From the NCBI GenBank assembly GCA_922989275.2, contig OV277866.1:30335246-30399245 (forward strand): DNA of 64,000 nt. Reading direction: 5' to 3'. The stretch's first letter is position 1. Each line of letters begins with the position of its first letter. Made by a program: the position numbers and the translations under genes. The DNA comes from Gari tellinella. Its lineage: Eukaryota > Mollusca > Bivalvia > Cardiida > Psammobiidae. Under the pieces are notes generated by a model, which worked only from the letters and a program-made list of their open reading frames with translations, did no database searches and was not told where the DNA came from. This document shows positions 57,472-64,000 of the stretch, in pieces.

Positions 57472-58274
57472 TTAATACTATTATTGACTGCATATGCAGA
57501 AATACAACCAATGGTGACACAGTGGTTTGGATCCCAACAAGACCATCTTTATAAGGCTTCTCATCTCAGAAATGCCAATCAAGCTGCAATTAACACTCTA
57601 CCGCAGACATTATAAGGGCATGGCACAATTACTGATTCTCAATGAGAAGGCGATTCAGGTATTGATGAAATTAATCAACATCCCCACCAGCTTACTAACA
57701 ATAAAAACCTCTCGGGCTTCACACATTGCCGTGAATAGGAAAAGTAGCCCCGGCTGCAATGATACCCATCACAACACATCGGGGACTGAAACAAGTCTTT
57801 TCAATGCCATTTATGGCTCAAGTGATTAGAAGAAGTAAATTGACTCTATTATTAACGAGCATGACAAAAATCACATACATTGTATGGACCGCCTTTGCTT
57901 TGATCTGTGGAAGTGGCAAGGCCACATAAAGAATAGACCCGTATGGATTTGTAAACCTCTGTACTGCTATGATATGGTGGTTTTGCCAAAGTATTGCCGC
58001 CACTTATTTCTTAGATTCTTGGCATTTTCAATGACAAAGCATTGATATGAATGCAAACCAGTTTGGACCCTGATCAGATGCCAAGTTACTTGGCATCTGA
58101 TCTGGGTCCAAACTGTTTTGACATGCATGTGTACTTGAGCCAGGGTAGAGACCAAGGGGATGAAAAAAGAAATTGTAATTTACAAGTGATAATGATTGTA
58201 CGCCCATTGATCTTCTACAAGCAAACCTAACTGAGCCGCCATCTTATAGAGGAACATGCCCATCTTAAAAGACA
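57472..58274. other. No gene recognised
   Basis: Mixed composition with two short open frames (57418-57615 and 57527-57829) and one palindrome core; no domain seen. Confidence 0.45.
58048..58123. repeat. Isolated palindrome core, GATGCCAAG variant
   Basis: AGTTTGGACCCTGATCAGATG and near-complement. GACGCCG is replaced by GATGCCA and the opposite arm carries the matching TGGCATC. Confidence 0.8.
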
Positions 58275-58371
58275 TGTGTGCTTCCTTAATGCAAAACGAA
58301 AATAATGCAGAAAGCTCTTAAAGGAGCTTTCTGCATTACTTTTGTTCTGCATTAAGCTCCCACCTGTTAAG
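58275..58371. repeat. F2 hairpin element with perfect core
   Basis: TAATGCAGAAAGCTCTTAAA and GGAGCTTTCTGCATTA arms inside TTAATGCAAAACG / TGTTCTGCATTAAG. Confidence 0.8.
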
Positions 58372-59030
58372 AAAATGATCACATAATTTTTTTAATGTTT
58401 CCAACACAAGTTTGATCAAACCTTAATTTAAACTATTATTATGTTAATTTCAATTCCAAATTAATTGGGTCGTTAGTCCTTAGCATAAACCTTTCATTGA
58501 CTTAAAAGGCCACCTAATAATTAGCAACCATATAAAAGGAAACACTATTAGCCAGGACCAGTTGGCTATCAGGCATTCATATAACAAAACTAATCTCTAT
58601 TTCATATACAAAACAAAGTGGGAAATTTATTTCCATAACTTCATTAGTTTGCTTTAATCAAGAATGTGATTGTGAAAATGAACAGAAAGTGCAACACAAA
58701 ATTGTAAAAGAACTACACCCAGCAAAACAAACGAAAGCAGATCTTTTGACTTATTGAATACTTGTTTCGATCCGACCATTATAAATGTTCAGACCTTATT
58801 ACACCATTTTAATTCCAATTTCTCAAATAATCAGCATGCCCACCATGATTTACGTAAGATTTTGCGTGAATGGGAATGCTGAATAATGCCCTAAAAAGGT
58901 TTAACCTAGCTACTGTGGTAGAGTTAATTAACGCTTAATACTTGTGTTTATCAACCAAAGCTGGCTCTCTAAGACATCAACCATAAGTGACAAGCATCAA
59001 GATGCGATATTCCATAAACCAGACCTTTAA
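58372..59030. other. No gene or repeat recognised
   Basis: AT-rich. Confidence 0.5.
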
Positions 59031-59276
59031 CCCATTACTCCATAAATATGACTTTTTATACTTTCAATCTATTCCTTTGCTGAAGAAAATAATTCCATTT
59101 TATAAAGTCTCGATTTTCCACTGAAATAAACTTTTTTTATATCCTAGCAGGGTTGTAGATTAAAGCAGGGTTAAAGTAAAGCAGAATGTGCCTTTAGGCA
59201 CATTCTGCTTTACTTTCACCCTGCTTTAAGTGATCACCTGTCTTCAAAAACTTAGAAACATCTATGGTGTAAAGGG
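59031..59276 (-). mobile_element. P1 element, TTAA duplication
   Basis: CCCATTACTCCATAAATATG and GGTGTAAAGGG ends, paired GTGCC / GGCAC core. Confidence 0.92.
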
Positions 59277-59679
59277 TTAATCAGACCTTTAACAGAATTA
59301 GTTGAAAGATTTCAACACAAAGGGAAAACAAAAGTACATAAACAATATCAGGAACAACTGGTTCATTGGCCACTGTCTATAGTCTACTACACTTTACTAT
59401 TAGCAATAACTATGATACATATTGTCTCTATAAACACTACTGTAAATGTTTCCCAAATGTAGGGTCACCCGGTGCAGTTCACTCATAGAATGATAAACAC
59501 GATAATTGAGTTCAGCATGAAAGAGTTTTAACCTAACCTAAATGCGTTCCAGTTCCTTAGCGTTCTATTGCTTACTTCCCCTCAAGGCAAAAAACATGGG
59601 CAATTCTACAGCCAAACCTGTTTGGAGCGACCATTAAATGAAGAATCATGGCATTCTCAAAAGACAGGTGTCTGCTAAA

Positions 59680-60172
59680 CCCTTTACCCAATAAACTGTT
59701 TATAACTTTGAAGACATGTGATCACTTAAAGCAGGTTGAAAGTAAAGCAGAATGCGCCTTAAGGCGCATTCTGCTTTACTTTCTGTCTGCTTTAAACTAC
59801 CATCAGATATAATAAAGAAGTATATTTATATGGGAAATGTCCATGATGGTATAAATTGGAATTATTTTCTTTAGCAGAGGATTATATTAACCCTTTACCT
59901 GATGGCCTATTTCTAGAATTGAAAATAGGTTACTACTTAAAGCAGGTTGAAAGTAAAGCAGAATGCGCTTAAGGCGCATTCTGCTTTACTTTCAGCCTGC
60001 TTTAAGCTATCCTGTGCTAGAATATATTGAAAATTTTCCCTATAATATATATTCATGACTGATTAAATTGGAACTATTTTCTTCAGCGGAGGAATAAATC
60101 AGATTCGCTAAAAGTCGCTTCTATGGGGTAAAGGGTTAAATACACTAAAAGTCGCTTCTATGGGGGAAAGAA
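59680..60172 (+). mobile_element. P1 element split by a second P1
   Basis: CCCTTTACCCAATAAACTG start; after the inserted copy, ACTAAAAGTCGCTTCTATGG and GGGAAAGAATTAA complete it. Confidence 0.85.
59891..60135 (+). mobile_element. P1 element nested in P1, TTAA duplication
   Basis: CCCTTTACCTGATGG and GGGGTAAAGGG ends between TTAA, with an almost perfect core. Confidence 0.92.
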
Positions 60173-60233
60173 TTAAAATATGACAAACGTTACAGCAGAA
60201 ATCTCTTAAATGTTCTTTCTGTATTCCTTTTAA

Positions 60234-60451
60234 CCCACTACCACTACCTAACAGTCTGTTTCTAGTTTTGAACACAGGTGACCTCTTAACTAAAGCAGGT
60301 TGAAGGTAAAGCAGACTTTTAGCCTGCTTTAAGGTACGATTTTTCTAGCATATATATAGGAATCATTTCATATGGTATAATTTGGAACTATTTTCTTCAG
60401 TGAAGGAATAACTTAATAGAGGCATACAAAGTATATTTATAGGGCAATGGG
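60234..60451 (+). mobile_element. P1 element, TTAA duplication, shortened core
   Basis: CCCACTACCACTACCTAAC and GGGCAATGGG ends. The core is reduced to GTAAAGCAGACTTTTAGCC. Confidence 0.88.
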
Positions 60452-60987
60452 TTAATTTGTATCATGCTTCCAGCTGACTGCACATATTGCATAGTATATA
60501 TATATCTTCTTCTCAACAGGCACATTAGATTATAGATGCTTATTGTGGGTGGAGCTAGTTTCATAGTACTATGAATATTCCACGGGAGACGATCTCAAGT
60601 TAATACATTGGATTATGATATTTCTTTATCAAAATGCCAAGAGTCTAAATTTGAAGGAAAAAATGCAAACAATTCTTTTTGGTGCTGAGTTACTGAGCAT
60701 CAAATTAGGATCCAAACAGTTTGTCAAAGCCAGTCCATAATTATACTCTTCAGTAGCGCCAAGAGTTAATAATAAATTTAGAATTCAAGTACTTCCACCA
60801 TACACCTATTTTGACAGTTGGCACTAATTAAGTTATTCTAAAAACAAAATAAGTTGGAATGCAGCCACAGACCTGTTTTTACAGGGTACTTTTCCTCATT
60901 AAAGCTTAACTAACCATGGGTACCAACAAACAGGATCTCTCTTGTTTTCTCTTCATAAGATAAGCCTAGGCTAAGGCCATATCTCAA

Positions 60988-61247
60988 ACCATTTCACTAT
61001 GCTCGTTTCATGTTTTGAACACAGATAAACACTTGAATCAGGTTGAAAGTAAAGCAGAATGCTCCTCGGGTGCATTCTGCTTTACTACCCAAAACTTTAA
61101 GCTACCATCTGCCAGGATATTGGTAATATTTCTTAGGTTGCACATTCATGACTGTATAAATTGGAACTTTAAATACCGTTTAAACTAATTTGAAACTGTT
61201 TTTGACAGCGGAGGAATAAATTAAAGGTTTTATAATAGACTAATGGG
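60988..61247 (+). mobile_element. P1 element, worn
   Basis: CCATTTCACTATGCTCG start and GACTAATGGG-TTAA end, with a core around GCTCCTCGGGTGC. Confidence 0.78.
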
Positions 61248-61812
61248 TTAAAGCAAAACACTTATCAACCTCCAGTCTTCAGACATCTACATGTTTATAC
61301 AATGAACAGTCTTTCAGCAATGATTGGATAAGTTCAGAGGTGGAAATATTAAAGCTGTTCGAATGTGTAACATAAATCATGTGCAATCTCTTCTTAATTG
61401 GGCATGACTTAATGGAATGGCCAAAAAACATTCGGAAAATGCTTTTGTTTGAAATTTATTCCCATAAATGTCTCACTAACCCTTCGTATCTTCCTAGAAA
61501 TGTTGCCAACTTCTTCCTATACCTCCAATAAAGGCCAAAAACGGTCATGTTCGTCATAAACTTTTGCCTTATTTGCCATGTACAAAACCATGTTTCGAAA
61601 CCAATCTTTGTTTGTTAAAAAAAAGAATACAAATTTCCACTCTGTCGAGCAAAAAAGCTGTTTGTACAAGTAAGATTACAGTTACAAGTGAGATTACAAC
61701 GTTTTCGACATTTATTTGCCTTCACGTGTCATCTTTGAAAACTAGCTGACAAGTTACATCTAAATCGGCTCCAGTCTGGCGTACTGTCATCAGAATTTTA
61801 TACAGCCTTTTT
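61248..61812. other. No gene or repeat recognised
   Basis: AT-rich, with one short open frame (61564-61749) without domains. Confidence 0.5.
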
Positions 61813-62023
61813 TTCTAACACTTCTCCTGCTGAAATATCATCTGCTTTAAATTCTATTTCTTTAAATCTATCAAATTAATATTTATGCATTTTTAAGTTA
61901 ATGAAAGCAAAATATGATTGTCAAACAGTTTGGATCCAGATCAGATGCCGCGTTACGCGGCATCTGATCTGGATCTAAACTGTTTGCAAAAATGTAAAAG
62001 TTGATATGGGCAGACTCAGTGTT
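61813..62023 (+). mobile_element. P5-like element with perfect core
   Basis: CACTTCTCCTGCTGAAATATC start and TGGGCAGACTCAGTGTTAA end. The core GATCAGATGCCGCG with its complement is perfect. Confidence 0.75.
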
Positions 62024-62238
62024 AACTACTGTATGTTATAGTATGTGTGGAGTTGCATTATCAAACTTTACAGTAATGATTTAAAACTAGATCTCACAAC
62101 CACTTCACTTGTTGTTCATATTCATTCTTTGTCTTCGTGTGTTGACGTTATGTCATGTTACCTTTCTCATGTTCTACAAGTTTTGTCATTTTTAAAAACG
62201 TACAGTAATTAAAACCTGTGTTCAACCGCCAATCAAAC

Positions 62239-62431
62239 CAAAGCTCCAGATAAGGGAGAGTGACCTAAACATATACAACATTTTCTCACTCATTTCAGCA
62301 CCAAATCCTATGTTGTTACTACTCATTAGAATCATCTCTTCAAGACGATTCCAATAAGAAGTGACAACACAGGGTTTAAAGCAGAAATAAAGATTTTAGT
62401 TTTTGAAATACTCTCCTTACCTGGAGTCCTG
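62239..62431 (+). mobile_element. H2 element
   Basis: CAAAGCTCCAGATAAGGG and CTTACCTGGAGTCCTG ends around AATCATCTCTTCAAGACGATT. Confidence 0.82.
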
Positions 62432-62551
62432 CAGTCAAACCATGATGAAATTAGAATCAAACACAGATTGAAAAATCATGGATGATAAAAGGATGCATTT
62501 TTAGAGCTACTTTCTGCATTCCATTCAAAGTGAATAAGCTGCCAACTGCCT

Positions 62552-62680
62552 TAACCCTTTACCCCACAGACTGTTTATACTTGGAATGAAAGGTTACCAC
62601 TTAATATGTTGAAAGTATTTTTTAACCTGCTTTAAGCTACTGTCTTCTAGACAACAGAATATACTTGTACGGTGCATATT
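62552..62680 (+). mobile_element. P1 fragment
   Basis: TTAACCCTTTACCCCACAG start and AACCTGCTTTAAGCTAC. The core centre and right end are missing. Confidence 0.65.
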
Positions 62681-63345
62681 CATGGGTAAAACTGCATATG
62701 CATCTTCTATTTAACTAATACAGTGGCTTTATTGTACATCATGAATCAAGACATTAATAACAAAATTGTTGACTATTAAGCAATATATACCTCACATGTT
62801 TAACTCTTTGCCCTAATAGCTTTGGGTTTTTCTTTTGCATTCAAGCTGATTAAAAAGGTTGAAAGTAAAGCTTTTTAGAAACTGCTAATAGTTTCCAAAC
62901 AGTTCTGTTCATGTATGATTGAACATATATATTAAAAGCAAGACTCCTACTTCTGAATTTAGTTGAGGCAGCTCTGTGTACCCGAGAATAACACTTAAGA
63001 ATTTTTCCATTTTCGATCACGCATTATTAACTTCTACTTCGGTAAATTACAATTTCTGACGAACATTGCTAAAGCACTACATGTGATGACAGTCTTTAAG
63101 TTCAAGAGCCTATTGAAAAGCCTGCTTCAAAAGACACTATTGACGCTCCTGTTCAAACATATGATTTCATATTGAATTTTACTTGTGACTACCTAAAAGT
63201 TATAGCTATATACCCAGAAACCTGCCAATCTTAACTCTGCTCTTGCCGATGGACCCCCTATCTACTCAACATAAATTAATGAGGTCTCTATATCCTGTCC
63301 TGAAAATTGAACTTAATCTTTAAGACTCATTGTTGGTGTTAATTA
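62681..63345. other. No gene recognised
   Basis: A P1-like start (TTAACTCTTTGCCCTAATAG) occurs near 62799; otherwise nothing. Confidence 0.45.
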
Positions 63346-63420
63346 CAGGTGATAGCTTAATGCAGGACGACAGTAATGCAGAGTTAGGAGCTATCAACGT
63401 TACTTTCATACTGCTTTGAG
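63346..63420. repeat. F2 hairpin element
   Basis: GGTGATAGCTTAATGCAGGAC start. The right arm is worn. Confidence 0.6.
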
Positions 63421-63436
63421 AACCAAACTGTCTTAA

Positions 63437-63673
63437 TCTTTTACATCATATCTTAAATTGTTTCTAGTTTTGAAGACAAGTGACAACTTAAAGCAGGTTG
63501 AAAGTAAAGCAGAATGTGCCTTGGGGCACATTCTGCTTTACTTTCAGCCTGCTTTAAGTTACTATCTGCTAGGATATAGAACATATTCCTTTTGGTACAA
63601 TTGTTTACAACTGTATAATTTTGAACTATTTTCTTCAGCGGAGGCGCTAAAAGGTGCTTATAAGGGGGAAAGG
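63437..63673 (+). mobile_element. P1 element, TTAA duplication
   Basis: TTAA-TCTTTTACATCAT start and GGGGGAAAGGG-TTAA end, paired GTGCC / GGCAC core. Confidence 0.88.
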
Positions 63674-64000
63674 GTTAACAAACTCTGTTCTAGTAATTTT
63701 CAGATATATGGGCTTGAACCCTTACTTTCCCATATATATAAATATGCTTTAAGAATATTACCAGAAAGTTCATTATTTCAAATCTTTAAAACTACATGTT
63801 TAAAAATATTGTCAAATCATTGACACAAAATTCATGCAGTTTGGATAACAATCAGATGTGGAGTATCTTAGGAAACATCTGATCTGGATCCAACCTCATT
63901 TTAAGATGCCTGGCAAGGTGCTCTAAGCATGTAAAGAGTTAATTACCTATACTGGCTAATTCCAAGGTCCGTGGGGACTGGAATTTCTAGGTAATGTTAC

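Noticed and set aside
57418..57829. Two overlapping short open frames that might be an exon
   Set aside because: The first begins inside an H2 element and no domain or matching splice pattern was seen.
63458..63823. 121-codon open frame
   Set aside because: The first two thirds are the P1 palindrome; the tail has no recognised domain.
55132..64000. First zinc finger exon of the nuclear receptor
   Set aside because: Looked for a CEGCK/CESCK-FFRR-type coding stretch on the minus strand and found none; it probably lies outside the window.
1..64000. Autonomous transposon or retroelement genes
   Set aside because: No DDE transposase, reverse transcriptase, integrase or long terminal repeats were recognised.

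Overview
The window is animal nuclear DNA, most probably from a bivalve mollusc. The genes have GT-AG introns. A nuclear receptor of the HR96/NR1J type is present, and the intergenic DNA is crowded with short non-autonomous DNA transposons. The element at 10154-11472, with GGGCCATGGCCC at one end and a GCTCACCTTGAGC hairpin at the other, is of a kind I recall from heterodont bivalve genomes. I cannot name the genus.

Only two protein genes can be supported, both on the minus strand. (1) 36108-42327 is a three-exon gene whose splice phases join exactly into about 1732 residues. Its C-terminal third carries a FEN1/XPG-type PIN nuclease core. (2) 51095-55131 is the 3' part of an HR96-like nuclear receptor gene. 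It has the second zinc finger exon, a 3.0 kb intron and one exon for the whole ligand-binding domain; the first zinc finger exon was not found. No transposase, reverse transcriptase or integrase was recognised.

Most other DNA belongs to hairpin MITE families, named here by their ends. P1 has TTAA duplications and CCCATTACCCC ends (about 25 copies). P2-P5 also have TTAA and CCC ends. M1 (CAGTAAAACCTCTCTA), M2 (CAGTGGAGAA) and M3 (CAGTCGAA) have TA duplications. H1 (CAGGGCTGCCAT) and H2 (CAGGGCTCCAGATAAG) have 6-bp duplications that can be read directly. F1 and F2 are fold-back or simple hairpin elements. Many carry a near-perfect palindromic core of about 60-80 bp. The same core occurs inside families with different ends and target sites, and the two arms often change together.

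Layout: 0-12 kb has mixed MITEs, a 163-bp higher-order satellite (4.1-4.65 kb) and a three-level nest (10.0-11.5 kb). 12.1-18.7 kb is a putative 6.5 kb element with inverted arms around a 42-bp minisatellite of about 72 units. 19-36 kb is MITE-dense. 36.1-42.3 kb is the nuclease-like gene, free of recognisable MITEs. 43-51 kb is MITE-dense. 51.1-55.1 kb is the receptor gene, with MITEs in its intron. 55-64 kb is again MITE-dense, with one P1 inserted in another P1.
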